In this document: piece after piece, positions 22,990 through 29,248 of the stretch
Position numbering within the stretch: position 1 is the first letter of the stretch
Layout: every line of letters begins with the position of its first letter
Assembly: GCF_017565645.3 (NCBI RefSeq)
Contig: NZ_CP086136.1
Location: 6,989,501-7,053,500, forward strand
DNA: 64,000 bases
Reading direction: 5' to 3'
Source: Bradyrhizobium barranii subsp. barranii
Lineage (GTDB): Bacteria; Pseudomonadota; Alphaproteobacteria; Rhizobiales; Xanthobacteraceae
Translations under genes and position numbers: made by a program
Notes under the pieces: model-generated
The model's input: the letters and a program-made list of their open reading frames with translations, nothing else
Databases searched by the model: none
Told to the model about the DNA's origin: nothing

Positions 22990-23196
22990 CACTTGAAGAC
23001 GTCGTCTTCGCAATCAGCCGAAAGCTCGCGTCAAAGGCCGATAATCTGGCTAGACAGGCGAATAGTCCTTCGGCAATCCCGTAACAAGTACTGCCCCCAC
23101 GACGTTCTTTCTTCGAGACAATACTGATTCTCAGAAATTCGCGGTACGTGGTGGCCCGATCCCCGCTGCGGCGTCCCGCAACGTGACATAAAACCT

Positions 23197-23212
23197 TGGC
23201 ACAGGTTGTGCA
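23197..23212 (+). promoter_or_regulatory. Sigma-54 type (-24/-12) promoter of RNA copy B
   Basis: TGGCACAGGTTGTGCA matches TGGCAC-N5-TTGCA with GG at 23198-23199 and GC at 23210-23211, the invariant 10-base separation. A start 12 bases after the GC falls at about 23223, two bases before stem 1 of the RNA. Confidence 0.65.
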
Positions 23213-23222
23213 CACTCATCGT

Positions 23223-23298
23223 CACCGGGGTTTTGCATCCACCTCTCCGGGGCTGGAAAGCCGCCGCCCGCGCGATATTTAAGCGGGCGGCGTTTTTA
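23223..23298 (+). ncRNA. Two-hairpin small RNA, copy B
   Basis: Stem 1 pairs CCGGGG (23225-23230) with CTCCGG (23245-23250); the linker GGGGCTGGAAA overlaps its 3' side; stem 2 pairs CGCCGCCCGC (23262-23271) with GCGGGCGGCG (23283-23292) and is followed by five T residues. The predicted length is about 75 nt. Base changes relative to copies A and C keep both stems paired. Array 4 starts six bases after the terminator. Confidence 0.75.
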
Positions 23299-23302
23299 TT
23301 GA

Positions 23303-23356
23303 TGTCCTAATCCGACAGTCCCGTTGTCCTAATTAGGACAGCGCTGGGATTTTGGT
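23303..23356. promoter_or_regulatory. Array 4 of degenerate 12-bp elements
   Basis: TGTCCTAATCCG (23303) and TGTCCTAATTAG (23325) are 22 bp apart, with a looser TGGGATTTTGG at 23345. The second is part of a perfect 16-bp palindrome, TGTCCTAATTAGGACA. The array ends about 147 bases before the gene at 23503. Confidence 0.55.
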
Positions 23357-23409
23357 GCTGGGCCAACCTCCTGGTCCAAAGCGAATTTCGAAGCGGCTTG
23401 ATTTTGAAA

Positions 23410-23462
23410 AGTTCACTTTGGAACTGAAGGTGGCTCGTCTGCATATTAAGTTCACTTGAACT
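23410..23462. promoter_or_regulatory. Two AGTTC/GAACT inverted repeats before paralogue 3
   Basis: AGTTC-ACTTTG-GAACT (23410-23425) and AGTTC-ACTT-GAACT (23449-23462) are 39 bp apart. The second is 41 bases before the ATG and has the same form as 20814-20827 before paralogue 1. Confidence 0.5.
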
Positions 23463-23502
23463 CAAACCCTGCGGTTAGGACCCGTAAAGACGAGGTTGTG
23501 TC

Positions 23503-23709
23503 ATGAAGCAGCGCCGTCGTTTCACGCAGACCGTGTCACTGGAAGAACGACTTGCCGGAGAAGCGAAACGCCTCCGCGAACAAGCTAAAGCCCTCCCTCA
23601 CGGTCCTCAACGAGAGGACCTCCTCCGCAAAGCCAGACAGGCTGAGACCGGCTCGCACATGAGCGAGTGGCTGAGATCGCCGGGGCTTCAACCGCCCAAG
23701 CCAGCCTAG
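23503..23709 (+). CDS. Small helical protein, paralogue 3 of 3
   Basis: The protein has 68 residues from ATG 23503: MKQRRRFTQTVSLEERLAGE, then PHGPQREDLLRKARQAETGS and HMSEWLRSPGLQPPKPA. It is the clearest member of the family formed with 20881 and 22508; the conserved parts are the basic N-terminus, VSLEERL, LLRKARQAET and the EWLRSPGLQPPK tail. Soluble and helical by composition. It is the centre of module 3: array 4 upstream, RNA copy C 130 bases downstream. Function unknown. Confidence 0.78.
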   Translation: MKQRRRFTQTVSLEERLAGEAKRLREQAKALPHGPQREDLLRKARQAETGSHMSEWLRSPGLQPPKPA

Positions 23710-23841
23710 AAGCAGACGCGCCTGAGGTATCGCGTTGCCGGCACAGATCCGGATTCTGTCCCGGCGTGGTCATTCGCGTTGGCGGCATCAACGCTTGAGG
23801 ATGAAGGTTTTCCCAATTTCTGCGGCTGGCCCGATGAACCT

Positions 23842-23857
23842 TGGCACGGGACGTGCA
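23842..23857 (+). promoter_or_regulatory. Sigma-54 type (-24/-12) promoter of RNA copy C
   Basis: TGGCACGGGACGTGCA has GG at 23843-23844 and GC at 23855-23856 with the correct spacing and the extended TGGCACG of strong sites. The inferred start, about 23868, lies two bases before stem 1, exactly as in copy B. Confidence 0.68.
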
Positions 23858-23867
23858 GACAAAACGA

Positions 23868-23943
23868 TGTCGGGATTTTACAATTTCCCTCCCGGGGCTG
23901 GAAAGCCGCCGTCCGCGCTTCATTTAAGCGGACGGCGTTCTTG
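23868..23943 (+). ncRNA. Two-hairpin small RNA, copy C
   Basis: Stem 1 pairs TCGGGA (23870-23875) with TCCCGG (23890-23895). Stem 2 pairs CGCCGTCCGC (23907-23916) with GCGGACGGCG (23928-23937): a C-G pair of copies A and B is T-A here, a true compensatory change. A T-rich tail (TTCTTGCTT) follows. Linker GGGGCTGGAAA is identical to copy B. Confidence 0.75.
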
Positions 23944-23966
23944 CTTCTGAAGCCCAACAAGCAACC

Positions 23967-24075
23967 TGTCCCGACTTGATGTTCCGAGTGTCCCAATTGG
24001 GACAGCACCCGGGTTTGGGCGTGGTCTGTTTCCGACCTCACTGTCCGATTTTGAAACGAGCCGTGGCCGGATTTG
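23967..24075. promoter_or_regulatory. Array 5 of degenerate 12-bp elements
   Basis: Elements TGTCCCGACTTG (23967), TGTCCCAATTGG (23989), CACCCGGGTTTG (24006), TGGTCTGTTTCC (24022), TGTCCGATTTTG (24042) and TGGCCGGATTTG (24064). Spacings are 22, 17, 16, 20 and 22 bp. The second is within the perfect palindrome TGTCCCAATTGGGACA. No intact small gene follows at the usual distance. Confidence 0.55.
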
Positions 24076-24576
24076 AAGTCGTTCAATTGTCGTGAGGTGA
24101 GACAGCACGTCGCGGCAGGACGCAGTCACCCTCCACCTGTCACCGAGCGGCCCTTGGCAATCTACCGGTGATTGAAAACGCCATCACGCTCGCGCCTCGC
24201 TTCCCTCTTGGAAAGAAGCAACGCGGCAGAGCTTCGCGAAATCCTTCAGGCGCTCCGCAAGAAACTGAACCAACGCCGCCTCGATTGGCCGCCCCCGTCT
24301 TGATCCGTCACCGCGTTGGCGCGGCTGCTGCGGCGACAGAAACCGAGGGGAACCAGAACACTCTTTCACCAAGGCGGACAAGCGGCCGCTTCGAAACGTC
24401 GCGGCCTGCGGGAACAAAGTTCATGCGAATGGACGATGACCGCATCGAGATCGTCTCCCTAGCATTCACGCGCCTCGTTCGCTCGGTTCGATTCAAGATG
24501 CTCTGCGAACAGGCTCAAACCGAAGAAGGGTCTGCCACTTCCAGCCACGACCGCTTCGATCAACGAGGTACGATGA
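24076..24576. other. Stretch without a confident gene
   Basis: A frame at 24174-24302 (TTG start) encodes a helix-like ELREILQALRKKLNQRRLDW and ends beside a mutated copy of the TCAGTT hairpin (GCCGCCTCGATTGGCCGCC, 24273-24291), so this may be a decayed fourth unit behind array 5. A longer overlapping frame to 24608 has poor protein character. I see nothing else. Confidence 0.4.
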
Positions 24577-25590
24577 ATGGATCAATTGTACGCCGAGCGG
24601 TTCGATAGCTCCCAGAGTTCGGAACACCGCCCATTCATTTCGGTGGCAATACCCACCTTCCGCCGACCGGAGATGGTGCGCCGCGCGATTGAAAGCGTGC
24701 TGCAGCAGGAGCACGCCGACTGGGAAATGGTGATCAGCGACGACGAAGGTCCGGAAGGCGCGACTTGGAGCATCCTGTCCGAGCACGCGCGGAGCGACCC
24801 GCGCATTCGCGTTATCGAGAACCACCGCGGCCGCGGCCAGGTTGAGAATACCAACAACGCGATGCTCGCATGTCGCGGCGACTGGATCAAAGTGCTGCAC
24901 GACGACGACTGGCTCACGCCAGGATCGCTTGCGACTTTTGCGGAATTGGCGAGGACGTACCCCGCCGCTGCGTTCATGACCTCCACATCTCATCTCGTTC
25001 AGGACAGCGGCATAAGGTACCGGCGAGGACGCCAGGTTTATCTGTATTCGGGCCAGCAGTGCCTGGCGGATCTCTATCTGGCGGGCAAGACCCGATTGCT
25101 TGGGATTGTCCCGTCGACCCTGCTGATCAACGGCAAGGTCATCCGGGCCGGTTGCCTGATGCGAAACTACAAGTCGATCAGTTGGGGCGTGGACCAACTG
25201 TTCTTTCTCGATCTCGCCTGCCAGGGCGACATGGTGGCGATCGACGACGGTCTTGTGTTCTACGACACGACCAACCACGCGAGCATCACGGCATTGGGAT
25301 CGTTCCCTCAGATCGACCAGGAGACCATCGAACTCAAGCACCTCGCCTGGAGCCTTCTGGAGGATAAGCGCGGACTTCCCGATCCTGAAACGATGGTGCG
25401 TGCATTGCGGGTTGCCCGGCTGCGCACACGGATCCGTCAGCAGCCCCTGAGCGCAACGATCCGCGATGCGCTTCAAATCTTGCGCCCCTCGGTTTTGAAG
25501 GCGGCCAACCTGGCGATCCGAGCCTGGGCGCGCGCACCGGGTGCGATTGCAACCTTACCGGGGATCGCTCATTGCACGGATTTCCTGTGA
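24577..25590 (+). CDS. Family 2 glycosyltransferase
   Basis: The protein has 337 residues, with GAGGTACG nine bases before the ATG. It has the GT-A nucleotide-sugar fold: FISVAIPTFRRPEMVRRAIE at the start, ISDDEGPEG, and the metal-binding triad in KVLHDDDWLTPGSL near residue 108. A later GVDQLFFLDLA fits the acceptor-side region. It likely transfers a sugar at the cytoplasmic face, to a surface polysaccharide or a protein. There is no polysaccharide cluster around it; it stands alone in the small-gene zone, which suggests acquisition by transfer. No membrane segment is visible. Confidence 0.88.
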   Translation: MDQLYAERFDSSQSSEHRPFISVAIPTFRRPEMVRRAIESVLQQEHADWEMVISDDEGPEGATWSILSEHARSDPRIRVIENHRGRGQVENTNNAMLACRGDWIKVLHDDDWLTPGSLATFAELARTYPAAAFMTSTSHLVQDSGIRYRRGRQVYLYSGQQCLADLYLAGKTRLLGIVPSTLLINGKVIRAGCLMRNYKSISWGVDQLFFLDLACQGDMVAIDDGLVFYDTTNHASITALGSFPQIDQETIELKHLAWSLLEDKRGLPDPETMVRALRVARLRTRIRQQPLSATIRDALQILRPSVLKAANLAIRAWARAPGAIATLPGIAHCTDFL

Positions 25591-26328
25591 GCTCATTCGG
25601 CGGTCCCGGTGTCAGAGTTGCCACAGGTGCGTTTGAGACACCGAGATAGGTGACCGAAAATCAGTCCCTCCCAAAGCCGCTCCCGTCTCCCGATCCGGAG
25701 CGCACCGAGGAAGCCGGACGGGAGTATGCCGCGGCCCATCGGTCGCGGGAATTTTTGGCAATGCGGCGGACTTGACTGCCGCGCGCCCGCATAGACATCG
25801 GGCGCAGCTGTTTCGATGATCGCCAGGCCCTTGCGCTCTCGGTCGACATCATCCAACCGATGCCACCCATCCGAATGAAAAAATCTGCCCTGCGAGGGTG
25901 CCGGTCAGGCAATACGCACGTCTCCGTGGTCTGCCAATCCAAGACGATAAGGAAACCGTACCGGCCCTCGATATGCATTTGCGCATGCGAATGCGGGGTA
26001 GGAAAATTTGGCAATTATGTGCTGAAACGAACAGAGGCGCGGTGAGGGTCGACTAAACTCGGATTCGCTTGGTCTTTGCCAAGGGCCAAGCATCCCCAAG
26101 CGGCCCCGGCCTTCACCCCTATCAAGCCCCACCGGCCGGGGCCGTCTTCAGGGACGAGCCTGTTTCCTGGCGTGGTGGCCTTTGATTTCGGGAGTGACGC
26201 GATTTGTGGCGCAGAACACAACCTGACGACGAATAGCTGTGGTAGGATGCGAGGCATTGCAACGCCAAGGGTCGTCAGCGCCCCGCGTGGGAACCGTATT
26301 AGGGTTGAGCTGTTGACCTGTTTCATAG
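25591..26328. other. Stretch with only weak coding signals and one element cluster
   Basis: A possible 41-residue gene (GTG 25650 to 25775, VTENQSLPKPLPSPDPERTE at its start) has a weak ribosome site; I give it about 0.3. The minus strand shows broken protein-like pieces (RYGFLIVLDWQTTETCVL, then a different frame) that may be a decayed gene. At 26156, 26176 and 26195 loose 12-bp array elements (GAGCCTGTTTCC, TGGCCTTTGATT, TGACGCGATTTG) are spaced 20 and 19 bp, about 135 bases before the gene at 26341. Confidence 0.4.
26290..26314 (+). promoter_or_regulatory. Putative EcfG (general stress sigma) promoter
   Basis: GGAAC, 16 bases, then TGTT closely matches the alphaproteobacterial GGAAC-N16/17-CGTT consensus. 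It lies 15 bases before ATG 26329 and 27 before ATG 26341; the latter gives a more usual leader. Confidence 0.5.
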
Positions 26329-26532
26329 ATGGGCTCAATTATGATCGACGCTGCTAAATGCGAGGAACTCGCAAATCATTACAAGGTCCTCTCTCAATCG
26401 TCCGGGGTTTCGGCGGACAGGGCCTTCCTGTTAAAGAACATCGCCCGGAGCCTCACTGGCGTGGCGAGCCAATTGGACAGGCTTGCCGCCCTGACGAGAG
26501 ACGAAGCAAGGGTCACGCCGCCACAGATGTAG
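26329..26532 (+). CDS. 67-residue small helical protein
   Basis: The first ATG is at 26329 and a second in-frame ATG at 26341 (MIDAAKCEELANHYKVLSQS) is at least as likely. The sequence is one long amphipathic helix pair: ADRAFLLKNIARSLTGVASQ then LDRLAALTRDEARV. No membrane or catalytic motif. The pattern is common among small rhizobial proteins of unknown function. The upstream EcfG-like promoter suggests general stress control. Confidence 0.65.
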   Translation: MGSIMIDAAKCEELANHYKVLSQSSGVSADRAFLLKNIARSLTGVASQLDRLAALTRDEARVTPPQM

Positions 26533-26721
26533 GCGGACGCAAGGCGGATCGAGACCGTCCGTAAAGACAGCTATGATTGACCTGGTTCAACGGCGCTCGG
26601 CGTCCAGGTCTACGATTGCCCAACCTGCAAGCGGCGGTCCTGGCATTCTCGCCGGCCAACGGGACGCCAACCACGCCCGGGGATTGGGACAGTACCCGGA
26701 TTCCAGCCGCCGAAATAATTA

Positions 26722-26746
26722 GGAACGGTCCTCCCAAGGCGGGGTT
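26722..26746 (+). promoter_or_regulatory. Putative EcfG-type promoter of the second DUF6894 gene
   Basis: GGAAC (26722-26726), 16 bases, then GGTT, one mismatch from the CGTT consensus. It is 32 bases before the ATG at 26778. Confidence 0.4.
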
Positions 26747-26777
26747 GGCGGCGATACTCTCTCTGAGAGGCGGCGCC

Positions 26778-27014
26778 ATGGTCCGGTACTTTTTCGATAT
26801 CCGAGACGACACCGGCCTCTATGCCGACGATGAGGGACTGGAGTTTCGAACCCAGCGCGAAGCAGAGATCGAGGCGACGCAGACATTGAGCGGCCTTGCG
26901 CGCGACCTGGCGGGACACGAGGATCGAACAGACGTTGCGATCGAAGTCCGCACCGACGCCGGGCGGGTGTTCCAAGCCGCCCTCATCTTCGAGCCGCCGA
27001 CAACGAAGCAATAG
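26778..27014 (+). CDS. DUF6894-type small protein (2)
   Basis: The protein has 78 residues from ATG 26778; the frame is open further upstream but only this start gives the family N-terminus MVRYFFDIRDDTGLYADDEG. It continues LEFRTQREAEIEATQTLSGL and ends IEVRTDAGRVFQAALIFEP. It is paralogous to the proteins at 22720 and 29597. Cytoplasmic, function unknown. Confidence 0.8.
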   Translation: MVRYFFDIRDDTGLYADDEGLEFRTQREAEIEATQTLSGLARDLAGHEDRTDVAIEVRTDAGRVFQAALIFEPPTTKQ

Positions 27015-27185
27015 GCCACCACGGCTCGCCACATTGGGCGTGCACGTCGCGACGGACCGAGGCCGCCTAATCGGTCCATTCCGCGGAGCGCTCGCCCCGC
27101 CTCATCTGCGATCTACCTCACTTTGCCCCATCTCGGTCCGCCGCGAGGACGGCGGTTCGTCGTCATGCCTCCGATCGAACTTGAA

Positions 27186-27226
27186 TTGAACGCTACGGTG
27201 TGTAACGCTAATATAAGTAGCGTTAC
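27186..27226 (+). promoter_or_regulatory. Sigma-70 promoter overlapped by a palindromic operator
   Basis: TTGAAC (27186-27191), 17 bases and TAATAT (27209-27214) form a good housekeeping promoter. A perfect 9-bp inverted repeat, GTAACGCTA (27202-27210) and TAGCGTTAC (27218-27226), covers the -10 and the start region, so a repressor, for example of the TetR family, probably blocks it. The controlled gene starts at 27261. Confidence 0.7.
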
Positions 27227-27260
27227 TCTGCGTACCGTTCGAACAACCTCAGGAGGCACG

Positions 27261-27452
27261 ATGAAGGCAATCCTCAAGATCGCTCTGGCGCTGTCTGTCC
27301 TCGCCGGCTCGGTGCCGGCGCAAGCCCAGATATCGAATGCCGCGACGGCATCGGGCGCCCCGAAGGTCGGCGCAAAGGTGACGAGGAAGTCTCAGTTGCA
27401 CGACGGCTGCCACAGCCGGCACGCCCAGATGATTGGCAAGCCCTGTCGTTAG
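27261..27452 (+). CDS. 63-residue secreted small protein
   Basis: A perfect AGGAGG lies five bases before the ATG. Residues 1-22 are a signal peptide (MKAILKIALALSVLAGSVPA, then QAQ cleavage region). The mature peptide is basic (APKVGAKVTRKSQLHDGCHS) and has two cysteines (HDGCHSRHAQMIGKPCR) that could form a disulfide in the periplasm. It is tightly regulated by the look of the promoter. Family not recognised. Confidence 0.72.
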   Translation: MKAILKIALALSVLAGSVPAQAQISNAATASGAPKVGAKVTRKSQLHDGCHSRHAQMIGKPCR

Positions 27453-27686
27453 AAGCCCTGCCGCTCGGCAGAGCCAGGGTGCGCCCCGGAGCCGTTGCGC
27501 AGCATTTAAGGTATCCAGATACCACAGCTAAGCCATTGATCGCACAACGAAATCGCCCGACCCCCTACTGTGCATGGGGTTGTTTTCCATGTTTTGAAAG
27601 GGCGCGGCGGCGTCCTGGGTGCCCACCCAGGATCGAAGCGCCTGCTTTAGCCCGGTCCGGCCTTGGCTGCCGTCCGCCGGTACGCC

Positions 27687-27776
27687 TTACAGCAGCGCCA
27701 GCAGCACGAGGCCGATCACCAGCACGACGAAGCCAGCCGCCGTCGCGGCGGCGAATGACCGCTCTACGTTATCCAT
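27687..27776 (-). CDS. 29-residue membrane peptide
   Basis: MDNVERSFAAATAAGFVVLV continues IGLVLLALL: a short polar start and one transmembrane helix. GGGGTGGC upstream is a weak ribosome site. It is similar in plan to the 28-residue peptide at 20102. Too short for ordinary gene finding; conservation would decide. Confidence 0.45.
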   Translation of the reverse strand: MDNVERSFAAATAAGFVVLVIGLVLLALL

Positions 27777-27937
27777 GATGCCACCCCGCTGCCGGCGCAC
27801 CACGTTTCCCCCATGGCGTCGCCGACGATGCGAAATCTCGCCGAGGGGTGTGGCTCCAGTGGTGCGATCGGGTGGCCAAATTGGGACGCGTGCGGGGCCA
27901 GTCTGCGGCCTCCCGACGCGGATTTCGGTGCCGGCCG

Positions 27938-28041
27938 TCAGGCACCCGTAAGCCTGGTCTCCTAGTCTGGCTGTGCCCGGTGGACCAACACCGGGCCTCC
28001 ATACACAGTCGAGGACCCCGCTCTGCCCCGAGCGGGGTTTT
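27938..28041 (+). ncRNA. Candidate small RNA, first of a tandem pair
   Basis: The segment starts GTCAGGCACCCGTAAGCC, forms an 8-bp hairpin (GCCCGGTG 27975-27982 with CACCGGGC 27989-27996), exposes CCTCC directly after it, and ends in a terminator (CCCCGCTC 28016-28023 with GAGCGGGG 28030-28037, then TTTT). It shares GTCAGGC...CGTAAGC, CTAG and CCTCCA with the next element. CCTCC is complementary to the Shine-Dalgarno, as in known rhizobial small RNAs. The 5' end is not determined. Confidence 0.55.
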
Positions 28042-28092
28042 CTGTTTGCGGGCGCGGACGCGCGGCAGGTTGAAAGCCGATCTGCCGGCCCT

Positions 28093-28207
28093 GTCAGGCT
28101 GTCGTAAGCTCAACCGGCTAGGGTCGTGGGGCTACGGTGTTGCAGCCCAGCACCTCAGCCTCCAATAACCTTTCACCCGCTTGGCTCTCCCCAAGCGGGT
28201 TTTTTTA
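28093..28207 (+). ncRNA. Candidate small RNA, second of a tandem pair
   Basis: It starts GTCAGGCTGTCGTAAGCT, like its neighbour, carries a stem GGGCT/AGCCC, the single-stranded CCTCCAATAACC, and a strong terminator (ACCCGCTTGG 28175-28184 with CCAAGCGGGT 28191-28200, then a run of T). The order of motifs equals that of 27938-28041, so the two appear to be a duplicated family. Confidence 0.58.
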
Positions 28208-28222
28208 TGCCTGCCGGCCGCC

Positions 28223-28462
28223 TCACCGAGCCCTCTCCTCTCGCGTCAGCCGCAGCGAGAAGGCGCGGATCGCAGGCGCCGCGAGCAGCACGATCGGCAG
28301 CATCGCGGCCCACGCGACGAGCCACGACACCATCCAGTGCGCGAGGAAGACCTTCGCGCCAGGAGCCGGAAAGCTGGCGATGCCCGCCGCGATCAGCGAG
28401 GTCAGGCCGGACTGGATGACACCGAAGACGAAATGAGAGTAGCGGCGGGGAATGCCGAGCAT
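28223..28462 (-). CDS. DUF2798 membrane protein
   Basis: The protein has 79 residues from ATG 28462. It begins MLGIPRRYSHFVFGVIQSGL, the family signature, and has two membrane segments, SGLTSLIAAGIASF and WMVSWLVAWAAMLPIVLLAA, ending with basic LRLTREERAR. The family is a two-span inner-membrane protein of unknown function. It converges on the tandem small RNAs. Confidence 0.8.
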   Translation of the reverse strand: MLGIPRRYSHFVFGVIQSGLTSLIAAGIASFPAPGAKVFLAHWMVSWLVAWAAMLPIVLLAAPAIRAFSLRLTREERAR

Positions 28463-28555
28463 GACGCGCCCATGTTGTTTGCCGTCATGAGGCCAAGCAA
28501 GGCATATGCCGCAGCGCGCATGGAGTGGACTTCGACGCACACCGCCGGCGCTGGA

Positions 28556-28807
28556 TCAGTGCCGCGAATCGGACAGCGGCGCGCGCCGCCTCGCTTCAGT
28601 GCAATCGGGCCGGCTCGATAGTCCTTCGAAACGCCAGAACGTGACGACGCTGGTCTCGCCGCACTCTTCGCAGACGAGCTTCTCGTCACCGAGCATGAAA
28701 CGCGCGCGCTTGAAGCTCGATGAGGACGCGGGATGCCGGCAATGGGGACAGGTCAGCGAGAAATTCCGTGCACCCCAGCGCAGCACAAGATGTCTCAGCC
28801 AGCTCAC
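28556..28807 (-). CDS. 83-residue zinc-ribbon protein
   Basis: GTG 28807 is chosen because AAGGGGAAGGT lies directly upstream; a much longer open frame from 29761 has no coding character. Two CxxC knuckles, LTCPHCRHP (residues 18-26) and LVCEECGETS (45-54), would bind zinc. The N-terminus is basic (WLRHLVLRWGARNF). The likely role is nucleic-acid or protein binding. The start overlaps the stop of a tiny upstream frame as GTGA, suggesting translational coupling. Confidence 0.6.
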   Translation of the reverse strand: MSWLRHLVLRWGARNFSLTCPHCRHPASSSSFKRARFMLGDEKLVCEECGETSVVTFWRFEGLSSRPDCTEARRRAPLSDSRH

Positions 28808-28866
28808 ACCTTCCCCTTCGTGACATCGCGTTCGAACCGTCGTCCACAAGCAGAGCATAGATACAT
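28804..28866 (-). CDS. 20-residue peptide with a single zinc knuckle
   Basis: MYLCSACGRRFERDVTKGKV has one CxxC and ends in a stop that overlaps the zinc-ribbon gene's GTG. There is no clear ribosome site; a longer in-frame start at 29064 is possible. It may be a leader peptide or the separated half of one zinc protein. Low certainty. Confidence 0.3.
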   Translation of the reverse strand: MYLCSACGRRFERDVTKGKV

Positions 28867-29134
28867 GACACGCAAAAGTGGAAAAGTATCGACCACACCT
28901 GTTCGCTTCGAATGGCGGCAGCAACGCGCGCCGCTTTGGGTTCCACAAGATACGGGATGGGATCCGGACCGCGCTTCGCAGCGATGTGTCAAATGCGCGG
29001 ATCTCGCGTTCCGGGGTTCTCCGACCATGAACAGAGTTCCTCGGCGCGGATGGTTGCACGGCAAGACCGTATGAATTTGCCATGCCTTGCCCGGATTCCG
29101 TGCACGGTTTTCGGAACCTAATTTCGTTTGTTTC

Positions 29135-29150
29135 GAACCGCGCGCGGTTC
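29135..29150. promoter_or_regulatory. Perfect 16-bp palindrome
   Basis: GAACCGCGCGCGGTTC, about 100 bases before the gene at 29249, with related half-sites (GGAACC, 29113-29118) just upstream. It is a possible operator; no regulator gene is adjacent. Confidence 0.4.
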
Positions 29151-29248
29151 CAAAGATTACCGTGAACTATCCAAGGCTTACCGCCAAATTTCGCTTGTCG
29201 CAGGATAGAGTGACGCCCAACATGTTCACGGTGAATGGAGGGTGAATC

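Noticed and set aside
20786..23462. GTTC/GAAC inverted repeats as further SOS boxes
   Set aside because: The alphaproteobacterial LexA site is a direct repeat GTTC-N7-GTTC; these are inverted with a 4-8 base gap, so they are noted only as unknown operators.
24168..24608. 146-codon frame before the glycosyltransferase
   Set aside because: Low protein character, overlap with the glycosyltransferase start and no ribosome site.
25593..26014. Overlapping minus-strand frames with fragments such as RYGFLIVLDWQ
   Set aside because: No single frame stays protein-like; it may be a decayed gene, but I could not define one.
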